Source of the DNA: SZUA-430 sp040080835
GTDB lineage: Bacteria > Pseudomonadota > Alphaproteobacteria > Micropepsales > Micropepsaceae
Assembly: GCA_040080835.1 (NCBI GenBank)
Contig: JBEBHP010000017.1
Location: 42,006 to 106,005 of the forward strand
Direction: 5' to 3'
DNA: 64,000 bases
Shown one piece after another: positions 38,965 to 46,287 of this stretch. Every line of letters starts with the position of its first letter. Position 1 is the first letter of the stretch. The notes beneath the pieces were generated by a model. That model made no database searches. It was given only the letters and a program-made list of their open reading frames with translations, and was not told the origin of the DNA. Position numbers and translations under genes: made by a program.

Positions 38965-39381
38965 TCAGGCTTTGCGACCCAAACCCCAATTGTCCCAATG
39001 CCTGAGCAAGAACAGCGCGACCAACGCGCCGAGCACCGGTACGCCGGCGACAAACAGGTGGTTCGTGGGAACGCTCCATGGATCGAAGAGCTGCCTCCAT
39101 GACACCACGACGCTTGCGGCGTGCAAAAACACGGCCGCGCCGTAGGCCCAGGTGCGAAATACACCAAGGATGAGGCAAAGAGCAATCGCGACTTCCGCCG
39201 CACCGAAAACATACCCCACGGCTTGGGGAACATTCAGACCGTAGAAGTAACCCCAAATTGCAGCCGTATTCGACGGCACGACGAATTTCTCTATTCCCCA
39301 TTGGAGTAGAAATATCGCCAGCGTAATGCGCGACACAAACAGCGCGCGCGGCAATGCGATCTCGAGAGCCTGATCTTTCAT
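38965..39381 (-). CDS. DoxX-like membrane protein
   Basis: 138 residues with four hydrophobic helices. RITLAIFLLQWGIEKFVVPS and VFGAAEVAIALCLILGVF match the DoxX/SURF4-like fold. The start at 39381 follows an AGGATG element at good spacing; an ATG three codons upstream also exists. DoxX proteins in stress islands are membrane proteins linked to redox or thiol defence. It is separate from the bufferin-linked DoxX gene at 41.8 kb and differs from it in sequence. Confidence 0.7.
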   Translation of the reverse strand: MKDQALEIALPRALFVSRITLAIFLLQWGIEKFVVPSNTAAIWGYFYGLNVPQAVGYVFGAAEVAIALCLILGVFRTWAYGAAVFLHAASVVVSWRQLFDPWSVPTNHLFVAGVPVLGALVALFLLRHWDNWGLGRKA

Positions 39382-39620
39382 GAGAGGCATCCTACGCGCA
39401 CCCCATCTCCCTTTCAATCACGGATCGCGCGCTTGTTCAATCACGGATCGCGCGCTTGATCTTCGCTATCCCTGCTCGCGAGTGTCGGCAGAAAGAGCAT
39501 CCCGGAATCGTCGCACCCCAAAAGGCTCTCGCTTCTCAAAGCGGAAGCCTATGTGCAATATTCATACGCGCCCTCTGGCAGCAACGAAGGCCTGCCAGAG
39601 ATTCAGCAAGAGGCCAATCG

Positions 39621-40127
39621 GTGATCGGTTATGTAACAATGAGAACGAACGACTTGGAACGCGCGGTCGCATTCTATGATGCGCTGCTTGTAGCGCTCGG
39701 AATCAAGCGAATGTGGGTAAACGAACGCAGAGCCGCATGGGGCGATCCGCGCTTCCAGGCGTTGCTCGTCACCAAACCTTATGACGGCCAACGCGCAGCA
39801 CCAGGAAACGGAACGATGACGGCGCTCCTGGCACACGACCCCGGCGTGGTCACCAAGGTTCACGCAACGGCACTCGCGCTCGGTGCCAAGGAAGAAGGTG
39901 CGCCCGATAGTCAACCGGAGCCTTCAGTACACTGGGGATTCCTGTCACAGCGGCAAAAATCGTTGGTATTGTGCGACGACATCAACATAGTCGATGCCAA
40001 GGGAAATAGCGTCAGTAACGATCAACGCGTACACATAAGTTGGGAACCTGCCTCCACGCGCGCTAATTCGATCCAATCGGGTCGAAAGCCACAGCACGAG
40101 CGGCGTCCAGAAAATCACATGTGGTAG
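39621..40127 (+). pseudogene. VOC/glyoxalase-family protein, 3' end probably frameshifted
   Basis: The start is GTG at 39621 with AAGAGG upstream. The first 95 residues are a good VOC domain (VIGYVTMRTNDLERAVAFYD, KPYDGQRAAPGNGTM, VHATALALGAKEEGAP). After about base 39925 the frame loses similarity. The normal ending, a FxGYFRDPDGNK-like segment, is partly readable in the next frame (YTGD...SGKNR), which stops near 39987. A small indel near 39925 is the simplest reading. The frame then runs to 40127 over the opposite-strand gene. The second metal-ligand region may be lost. Confidence 0.6.
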
Positions 40128-40331
40128 GCCCAAGTGCGGCCCGTACCTCATCCGAACAAACAACAGATTCATGAAGACGGCGTTCAGCAGAAACACAACA
40201 ACAATAACGCGCGCTTCTATGTTGCGGATGAAAGCCAGTGGAACAAGAAGATTCATCATACCCAACCAAAGCAGCCAGAGCTGCAACGGAAGAGGCTGAC
40301 TCATCAGCACGCCCATCAAACCATCCCTCAT
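39945..40331 (-). CDS. Small integral membrane protein
   Basis: 128 residues with four hydrophobic helices (LQLWLLWLGMMNLLVPLAFI, ARVIVVVFLLNAVFMNLLFV, LPHVIFWTPLVLWLS, YALIVTDAISLGI). There is no signal peptide or catalytic motif. I do not recognise a named family. GAGGGG lies ten bases before the start at 40331. It overlaps the degraded 3' end of the VOC gene on the opposite strand. Confidence 0.6.
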   Translation of the reverse strand: MRDGLMGVLMSQPLPLQLWLLWLGMMNLLVPLAFIRNIEARVIVVVFLLNAVFMNLLFVRMRYGPHLGLPHVIFWTPLVLWLSTRLDRISARGGRFPTYVYALIVTDAISLGIDYVDVVAQYQRFLPL

Positions 40332-40442
40332 TGGGTTCGATCCCCTCGTATGCGACCATCCAACGTCACGCCATTGACACCCTCGCCGAGATAACCCTGA
40401 AAATTCGAAATGATGGTTGTCTGAGCATCTGCTGCGCGATCA

Positions 40443-41090
40443 TCAATATTGCGAAAAAAGACGTGCGGGTCCTTCCCGCACCAACAAAATGACTAATGCC
40501 GTCGCCGCAACATGGGCAGCCAAGTCGAGATACGTCGCGTCAACTCGATGAAACAATGGCAAAGCTGCCGCAGCGATCGAGGCTGTTGCCAAGCCTACAG
40601 TGATCACAAAGAGGCGGAAGTGCCCCGGATAGGAGCGACGGAGCCCCAGGACGAATAGGGCACCAAGGGATCCGCCAAGTGTGAGCACGAAGCCGAAGCA
40701 CATCGCACTTTCTCCAAGCGACAAACCGTTTGGGCCGCTGACGATCCAACTCTGAAAGCAGTTGTAGCCGGTAAATGCTAACCAAGCGGCGACGGCGGGC
40801 CACGGCACAATCGCCCAGAACCAAGGGCGGTCCGGTCGGCTGAGGTAAAACGCTGCAATGGTTGCCAGAACGCCGGCCGCCACGCTTGCCCCCCAAGCCA
40901 TGGCAAAGTTCGTATCATTCAGCCGCTCAGTGAAGGCATCGATACCTCCGAAAAGCTCAGCGGCCACCCACAGCACCGCCGAAATGCTCAATAGCCACAA
41001 GAACGCCACACGAAGCGGCCGGGCCAATCGGTGTACGGGTTTCGCGTGCTCTGCGAGCCGGTCGATCAAACGATTGGTGCTCTCAGCCAT
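40443..41090 (-). CDS. nrsF: DUF1109 (NrsF-like) membrane anti-sigma factor
   Basis: 215 residues with six membrane helices, as in the DUF1109 anti-sigma family. In Caulobacter, NrsF holds ECF sigma factor SigF at the membrane and releases it under chromate, cadmium and copper-type stress. Conserved-type Cys are seen in TGYNCFQSW and ESAMCFGFV. The start at 41090 overlaps the sigma factor stop by eight bases, so the pair is made in balance. An intrinsic terminator lies across its 3' end. Confidence 0.85.
   Translation of the reverse strand: MAESTNRLIDRLAEHAKPVHRLARPLRVAFLWLLSISAVLWVAAELFGGIDAFTERLNDTNFAMAWGASVAAGVLATIAAFYLSRPDRPWFWAIVPWPAVAAWLAFTGYNCFQSWIVSGPNGLSLGESAMCFGFVLTLGGSLGALFVLGLRRSYPGHFRLFVITVGLATASIAAAALPLFHRVDATYLDLAAHVAATALVILLVREGPARLFSQY
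40452..40481 (-). terminator. Intrinsic terminator overlapping the nrsF 3' end
   Basis: Read on the minus strand, a perfect seven-base stem GTGCGGG / CCCGCAC with loop AAGGA is followed by GTC and six T. It lies inside the last codons of nrsF and ends the sigma/anti-sigma transcript. Confidence 0.75.
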
Positions 41091-41655
41091 CCAGTCCTCC
41101 CGCAATCCTTTCGCGCAGCGTCTTCACGGCACGATAGACGAGAGATTTCAACGCAAGGACAGAGTGCCCCGATATTTTCGACGCCTCATCAAGCGATAGT
41201 TCTTCCACTTTGAGGAGGCGGATTGCCTCCCTCTGCGCCGGCGGCAACGAGTTCAAAGCATCGGCAATTTCGGCGCGATGCGCAAACGCTTCACCATGAT
41301 TGGCTCTGTCGTCTGCTATGTCGTGCTCTTCGAACGGCACGGAACTCACATTGCGACGCCGCTGCGATCGAAGGGTATCGATGGAGCGCCTGCGAACAAT
41401 CGCTGCCACCCACGCGTGGACGGAGCGACCAGGTTCGTACGTATGACGGACACGATGAATGGTAAGGAGAGTGTCTTGAACGACGTCTTCAATGGTACTC
41501 GGGTTCGCATGGAATCGCCGGACCAAAGCGCGTGCGAAAACGGCGATTTCCTTCAAAATCTGCGCATACGCCTGACGATCACCACCTTGGGCCGCCTCCA
41601 TAAGCGCAGCCCACCGAGCAGAGTTAGTTTCCGACTCAATTTGATTTTTCGACAT
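41083..41655 (-). CDS. sigF: ECF RNA polymerase sigma factor (SigF-like)
   Basis: 190 residues. Region 2 has FHANPSTIEDVVQDTLLTIH and VHAWVAAIVRRRSIDTLRSQRRR. Region 4 has LPPAQREAIRLLKVEELSLDEASKISGHSVLALKSLVYRA. The pairing with a DUF1109 anti-sigma is that of Caulobacter SigF-NrsF. It probably transcribes the bufferin operon upstream and perhaps the divergent redoxin cluster. The start at 41655 matches the family; it has a weak ribosome site. A nine-codon frame with a strong GGAGGAG site (ATG at 41666) overlaps the start and could act as a leader. Confidence 0.9.
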   Translation of the reverse strand: MSKNQIESETNSARWAALMEAAQGGDRQAYAQILKEIAVFARALVRRFHANPSTIEDVVQDTLLTIHRVRHTYEPGRSVHAWVAAIVRRRSIDTLRSQRRRNVSSVPFEEHDIADDRANHGEAFAHRAEIADALNSLPPAQREAIRLLKVEELSLDEASKISGHSVLALKSLVYRAVKTLRERIAGGLDG

Positions 41656-41787
41656 TTGCCAGCATGGCGTAACTCCTCCAGTCTCGACCGACCTGGAGGC
41701 GAAGATATCATCAGAAGCAAAAGTTTGCCAACTTAGGGCGTTACCAACCGCTGACACGCTACTTCCTCCCAAATCACCTTCACTGGT

Positions 41788-42264
41788 TTATATTTTGCGC
41801 AGCAGGACGAATTTTCCAAATATCGCATCAAGCGAAATTTTCCCGGGACCGCGAGTCAGTAGCATGAGCAAGAGCGTGACCCACATGAGGTGGTCGGTCC
41901 AGGCTTGCGGATACACAAAGGTCTGAATCACAAACACCATTCCGATTAAAGGCAAAGTCGCAAGACGGGTAAACAACCCAACTATCAGCAGTGCCGAACA
42001 TGCCAGTTCAAATGTCGTCGCCAATGTTGCCGCGAGTTCCGGCGAAAGAATCGGAACTTGATATTCTTGGCTAAAAAGTTGCACCGCGACCTCAAAGCTT
42101 TCAATTTTGTTCAAGCCGGACTTTAAAAAAACGCTTGCCACAGCGATTCGGCCAATCAACAGAATGAAGCTCAGCGGTGTGATCACTTCTAACAACCGGG
42201 TTACATGCGACCACAGCGACCAGAAGCCTCGCACCGATTGTGATTCAGTTACACTAGTGGACAT
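41788..42264 (-). CDS. DoxX-family membrane protein of the bufferin operon
   Basis: 158 residues, four hydrophobic helices. The core VASVFLKSGLNKIESFEVAVQLF and FELACSALLIVGLFTRL is typical DoxX. DoxX genes often follow DUF2063 genes in bufferin (gig-type) operons. The start at 42264 lies just inside the 3' end of bufC (11-base overlap), so it is translationally coupled. The exact role in the pathway is unknown. Confidence 0.85.
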   Translation of the reverse strand: MSTSVTESQSVRGFWSLWSHVTRLLEVITPLSFILLIGRIAVASVFLKSGLNKIESFEVAVQLFSQEYQVPILSPELAATLATTFELACSALLIVGLFTRLATLPLIGMVFVIQTFVYPQAWTDHLMWVTLLLMLLTRGPGKISLDAIFGKFVLLRKI

Positions 42265-43012
42265 GATGATTTCCGTGTTGCGCGTTTGAGTGTGTGCCAT
42301 ACAGCCGACACATCACGACTTCCGGAATCTCGCGACCTAGAGAATAAGACGGATCTATGTGTGACGCCTTACCAAGAGCCACCAGCGGTCCAGCGCCTGC
42401 CGCAACCGCTCTCAGAAATTCGAACGCGCAGTCACCGAGTTGCTGCATGGTCGAATCGCCATCATCTCGATAGATCACCAACTTCGCTGTGCTGTGAGAG
42501 ACATCTACCCCCGACGACTCGTGCTCAAGAGCTGCTTGCCAGATGCGATGAACCGGGAATGACGATTCCATAAGTCGAATGTCCGCCGGCAACCCTGGAC
42601 GCACGATATTCAAGACGTCGACCCCAGATCCGTCAACCGCGTGGAACACTGCGTGAATATTCCATTCGAGCTGCGCAACGTCGCCGAGATACGGCAAATG
42701 CCGACACGGTGGAAATTGGGCAACAAACTCCGGAAAGCTCTCGCCGTACTCGAACAGGCAGGGTGTGCGAGGCGGGTGTTCCTGAATAAACTCGTGCGCA
42801 CAGTATGAGAAAAAGCGCTGATCGACGAGGCTGACGATCGCAGGAAATGTCTTCTCGAGTGCCCCTGTTAATGATTGAAAGAAATGATTGCGATGAATGT
42901 CAAATTGAGTCTCCGCTTCGGGACAAGACGCAACCAAAAGGCCAAGCGGCAGTGTCTCGCCAAAAACGAGCGCATGTCGCAAAGCAGCGTGAACCTCAGC
43001 GAGCAGCGGCAT
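42254..43012 (-). CDS. bufC: DUF2063 protein, bufferin maturation partner (BufC-like)
   Basis: 252 residues. The N-terminal DUF2063 DNA-binding-like domain (LRHALVFGE, YRNHFFQSLTGALEKTFPAI-like) includes the stretch RFFSYCAHEFIQEHPPRTPC. A C-terminal RRE-like part follows. In characterised systems BufC binds the precursor and the MNIO enzyme BufB. The start at 43012 fits the family and lies 17 bases inside the bufB 3' end; the longer open frame upstream is only bufB read out of frame. Confidence 0.85.
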   Translation of the reverse strand: MPLLAEVHAALRHALVFGETLPLGLLVASCPEAETQFDIHRNHFFQSLTGALEKTFPAIVSLVDQRFFSYCAHEFIQEHPPRTPCLFEYGESFPEFVAQFPPCRHLPYLGDVAQLEWNIHAVFHAVDGSGVDVLNIVRPGLPADIRLMESSFPVHRIWQAALEHESSGVDVSHSTAKLVIYRDDGDSTMQQLGDCAFEFLRAVAAGAGPLVALGKASHIDPSYSLGREIPEVVMCRLYGTHSNAQHGNHHVH

Positions 43013-43850
43013 GGAGGGACCTCGATGCCGCGTATCTTTGATGAGCACTCGCTTTTGCTGCTTCGTCGAGCAACACTTCAAGCTCGGGCAAATTATTGTC
43101 CCATTCGATGAGTGTCGGAACTCCGCGCGTGCGTTCACACGCTGCCCCAAAGAGATCCCAAACTTCCTGGCAAACCGCGCGATCGTGCGTGTCGATACAA
43201 ACGCGACCTCCGTCCAGCGTAACGGTGTCATGACCTGCCAGATGGAACTGGCGCACATGCGTATGTGGGAATGCCATGAGTGCTTCGATTGGATCTCGAC
43301 GCTCATTCCTGGCAGTTACGAAGATGTTGTTAACATCGCAAAGAAGCCCACACCCCGTTCTCCTGGCAAGCGCATCCAGAAACTCTCCCTCCGAGATCGT
43401 TGAATGCGCGTAAGAAATATACCGTGACGGATTCTCGATGAGTATTTCGCGCCCAAGCAAGATTTGGACTTCATCCACGTGAGAACACACAAGACGGAGC
43501 GACTCCTCTGTGTACGGTAAAGGCAGCAAGTCGTTGGTGTATACCGCTCCAAGCTGAGAAATGCTCAAATGATCCGACACAAGAAACGGATCAATCTCAT
43601 CGATAAGGCAGCGAATGCGCTTTATGTGGTTCTCGTCGAGCGTCACAGAACCGACCGATATGCCCACGCAATGTACTGAAATCTCGTAGTCCTTGCGAAC
43701 ATCGTGAAGAAATCGCCGCATCTCGCCTCCGGCCAAATGGTTCTCTGCGTGCACCTCAACGAAAGGAAGGGCCGGGCGAAGCGCGTCAAAGGTTCGAAAG
43801 TGTTTCGAACGCAGTCCTATGCCAACGACTGGGGAGGTGTCATTTGACAT
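42996..43850 (-). CDS. bufB: MNIO (DUF692) multinuclear iron oxygenase, BufB-like
   Basis: 284 residues. The TIM-barrel metal and active-site signatures of DUF692 are all present: VEVHAENHL, SVHCVGISVGS, LVSDHLS, ILIENPSRYIS, LLCDVNNIFV, QFHLAGHD, IDTHDR and LIEWDNNLP. These enzymes use mixed-valent iron and O2 to convert Cys residues of a precursor peptide (oxazolone/thioamide in MbnB, thiooxazole in bufferins). It sits 27 bases after the precursor gene bufA and overlaps bufC. Confidence 0.93.
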   Translation of the reverse strand: MSNDTSPVVGIGLRSKHFRTFDALRPALPFVEVHAENHLAGGEMRRFLHDVRKDYEISVHCVGISVGSVTLDENHIKRIRCLIDEIDPFLVSDHLSISQLGAVYTNDLLPLPYTEESLRLVCSHVDEVQILLGREILIENPSRYISYAHSTISEGEFLDALARRTGCGLLCDVNNIFVTARNERRDPIEALMAFPHTHVRQFHLAGHDTVTLDGGRVCIDTHDRAVCQEVWDLFGAACERTRGVPTLIEWDNNLPELEVLLDEAAKASAHQRYAASRSLHAAAR

Positions 43851-43877
43851 GTTGAAGTTGCTCCGCCCGGTTTAGAG

Positions 43878-44159
43878 TTAACTCGCCGATGGACTCGCCC
43901 CGACAATTTTCGCGCAAGTACCAGAAGGAACGTATAGCCATGCGCCTCGGTCACCATCGCGCTTAGACGTTCCGGCGCAGGAATTGTTACCGGTTGAAGC
44001 GCAGTCGTTCTTGCCAGCTTTGGCGACGCCATAACACTTCTCGAACTTGTACGTCGGCTGGGGCGCCGGCTGCGCTTGCGCCACCGCAATCATCACCCCA
44101 GTCGATATTGCTCCGGCCACAGCCGACGCAATCGCGAAGTTTGTTTTCGATATCTTCAT
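43878..44159 (-). CDS. bufA: Bufferin precursor (DUF2282 RiPP, BufA-like)
   Basis: 93 residues. A long signal peptide (FAIASAVAGAISTGVMIAVAQAQ) targets it to the periplasm. The core has four Cys: C42 (FEKCYGVAKAGKNDC), C53, C61 (NNSCAGTSKRDGD) and C82 (VPSGTCAKI). This is the four-Cys bufferin pattern: Cys are modified by the MNIO enzyme to thiooxazoles and the peptide then sequesters copper. CAGGAG lies seven bases before the start. An ECF-type promoter candidate lies upstream. Metal and exact modified Cys are inferred from family knowledge. Confidence 0.9.
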   Translation of the reverse strand: MKISKTNFAIASAVAGAISTGVMIAVAQAQPAPQPTYKFEKCYGVAKAGKNDCASTGNNSCAGTSKRDGDRGAWLYVPSGTCAKIVGASPSAS

Positions 44160-44456
44160 TCGTTTCTCCTGTTGCATCTAGAGCGCACGGACCATCACGG
44201 CTCGTCGCGAGTCCCGTCATTTTGTTTCGGGCGCCCACAATGCTGTTCGCCGGCATTCACACCTAAGTTGCGCGATCACACGACTGTGATCGATGGTGCA
44301 AGCGCCTTTACCAGTTGCGCAGCGAATAGACGACGAGGACCGGGTGAGAACCACAGACGGCGGGAGATCCGATTAAATTCAATAGATGATAATGGCCCAA
44401 GCCGCTACACGAACCCAAAAACACTTGAATGATTTTCGCTACCAAAAAGGAGAACG
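44160..44456. other. Divergent regulatory region between bufferin and redoxin clusters
   Basis: About 297 bases with no gene. It must hold both promoters: the ECF-type candidate for bufA and that of the redoxin operon. An ATCACACGACTGTGAT dyad (ATCACA / TGTGAT arms) at 44274 to 44289 is a possible regulator site. Confidence 0.5.
44246..44271 (-). promoter_or_regulatory. Candidate SigF-type promoter of the bufferin operon
   Basis: On the minus strand GCAACT, 16 bases, then CGAA lies about 87 bases before the bufA start. The Caulobacter SigF motif is reported as GTAACC-N16-CGAA, so spacing and -10 match exactly and four of six -35 bases match. This is a single-site reading, not a motif search. 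Confidence 0.4.
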
Positions 44457-44993
44457 ATGATGGCACCAACGACAAGACCCGTACCAGGGGCAAAGATGGC
44501 CCGACTATCATGGCCAACAATCGGCGGCGGCGAATTCATTCTGGGCGAAGGCGGACGCTGGCAGCTCCTTGTCGTATACCGTGGTCAGCACTGCCCGTTG
44601 TGTAAACAGTATTTGAACACCTTGAACGAATTGTTTGCAACCTTTTCGGAACTGGACTTCGACGTTGCTGCGCTGTCCACCGATCTTGCTGAGCAAGCAG
44701 AAACTGATGTCGCCAAATTTGGATGGCGTTTTCCAATTGCCTTTGGTCTCGGCGTGGAGGAAGCACACCAGCTGGGACTCTATGTCTCCCACCCACGCTC
44801 CCCCACAGAAACGCCAAGGCCGTTCGCAGAGCCTGGCTTGTTCGTCGTAAACCCGGAAGGCAAACTTCAAGTTGTGGAGACCTCCAACGCACCGTTCGCG
44901 CGCCCAGACCTGAAAACGCTTTTGCAAGGACTCAAGTTCATAAAGGAATCCGGGTACCCTGTTCGCGGAACCCTGGCGCGAGGGAGAGGATAG
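44457..44993 (+). CDS. AhpC/TSA-type redoxin (peroxiredoxin-like)
   Basis: 178 residues, thioredoxin fold. The active motif is YRGQHCPLCKQYLNTL, with a CxxC where peroxiredoxins have a single peroxidatic Cys. It could reduce peroxides or disulfides in the cytoplasm; no signal peptide is seen. AAGGAG precedes the start. The AhpD-like gene follows at once and is a plausible electron partner. It is first in a plus-strand operon divergent from the bufferin operon. Confidence 0.82.
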   Translation: MMAPTTRPVPGAKMARLSWPTIGGGEFILGEGGRWQLLVVYRGQHCPLCKQYLNTLNELFATFSELDFDVAALSTDLAEQAETDVAKFGWRFPIAFGLGVEEAHQLGLYVSHPRSPTETPRPFAEPGLFVVNPEGKLQVVETSNAPFARPDLKTLLQGLKFIKESGYPVRGTLARGRG

Positions 44994-44997
44994 ATGA

Positions 44998-45615
44998 ATG
45001 TCAACCGGACCAACAACATCTGGAGCCGAGACAACCGATGAAACATATTGCGTGAGAGTGCCCGCGAAGCCTCTTGACGGCTATCCGTTCTATCTCCGCC
45101 CCTTCTTCTGGAACCAACGGCGCAAGTACGGCCAGGTATTGCAGGCTGCCCTGCTGTGGGCTAGATCGCCGAGCCTCTTCATCGGAGTGGCGGTTCTTTA
45201 TGGCATGATCGATCGACGCTCCTCGCCCATCGATCCGGCTTTGCGCTCACTCATCACCGTGCGTGTCTCGCAGATCAATGATTGTCCGTTTTGCGTCGAC
45301 ATCAATGCCGCCACGTTGCTGAAGAGAGGCGTCAGCATCGAAAAGGTGGAGGCCCTCAATACATGGAGAGAAAGTATTTTCTACGACGAGCGGGAGCAGG
45401 CGGCATTGGACTACACAGAAGCGATGACGCGAACAGACACAAGAATTAGCGATGGTATGGTTCAACGCCTCAAATCCCATTTCTCGGATGACTCCATTGT
45501 AGAGTTGACAGGTCTCATCGCGTTCCAGAACATGTCCAGCAAGTTCAACAACGCACTTGGGGTACCGGCTCAAGGATTCTGCAAGCTGCCGGGAATCCTC
45601 GATGCAAAGACATAA
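44998..45615 (+). CDS. Carboxymuconolactone decarboxylase/AhpD-like protein
   Basis: 205 residues. The CMD domain carries NDCPFCVDINAATLLKRG with Cys96 and Cys99, the AhpD-type redox pair plus the nearby helix. The role is likely disulfide/peroxide reduction together with the preceding redoxin, four bases upstream. The N-terminal 30 residues are variable. Confidence 0.83.
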   Translation: MSTGPTTSGAETTDETYCVRVPAKPLDGYPFYLRPFFWNQRRKYGQVLQAALLWARSPSLFIGVAVLYGMIDRRSSPIDPALRSLITVRVSQINDCPFCVDINAATLLKRGVSIEKVEALNTWRESIFYDEREQAALDYTEAMTRTDTRISDGMVQRLKSHFSDDSIVELTGLIAFQNMSSKFNNALGVPAQGFCKLPGILDAKT

Positions 45616-45627
45616 GGTGTCGGACGA

Positions 45628-45858
45628 GTGACTGTTGATTGGACGGCACTGAAGCGAGCTACTTCCCCGCCTACTCTGCAAGGCTCGCTGAGAATTGCCT
45701 TAGTTGTGGGCACGATCTTGAATATCATCAATCAGAGCGACGCTATCTTGGCGCACGCTCATTTGAACTGGGTGAGGTGCCTACTCACCTATTTGGTCCC
45801 GTTCGCAGTTGCGACCTATAGCGCATACCGAGCCTACCGCGCCTTCCCCAAAAACTAG
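45628..45858 (+). CDS. nrtS: NrtS-like small membrane protein
   Basis: 76 residues with two hydrophobic helices and the conserved stretch LRIALVVGTILNIINQSDAI and LTYLVPFAVATYSAYRA. This matches the NrtS family, named for nitrate/nitrite uptake in cyanobacteria, though many members lie in stress clusters with unknown role. GTG start with GGACGAG just upstream. It follows the AhpD-like gene by 12 bases. Confidence 0.7.
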   Translation: MTVDWTALKRATSPPTLQGSLRIALVVGTILNIINQSDAILAHAHLNWVRCLLTYLVPFAVATYSAYRAYRAFPKN

Positions 45859-46287
45859 CCGAACATTCGGCATGGTCTAACCGGGCACGAAACTCGCGTT
45901 TGTGATCACGAGCACGTGAACTCCCGCAACTTTTTGGCAAAGCGGGCGAACTCTATTCAGACAGCGGGGCGGCCTGGCCACCCGGTAGCTATACTGTGTT
46001 TAAAGGACCGAACGCTTGAACGCCGCCCACTCACAATCCGTGTCCGTACCATACGAGATGCGCTCCGCTCATTGTGCACCCATTGTCTAACCGTCCTGCA
46101 GTATCGCAAGTGATGGCTCCGTCGCAGTTCTTGGAAAACGAGAGAGTTTTTTGACACCGAATCTAGCCGCTCCAAGCGCGTTTCGACAGCGCACGTCACA
46201 ATTGTCAATATTGATTGGAAGTTTCTCTCAACAACATTGAGCTGAGATAGTTTCACCCATACAACGGGATTACCGGAGTGGAGAGTC
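45859..46287. other. Intergenic region upstream of arsM
   Basis: About 429 bases without a credible gene. A short hairpin GCCGAACATTCGGC just after nrtS (45858 region) lacks a T-run. No ArsR operator was recognised. Confidence 0.35.
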
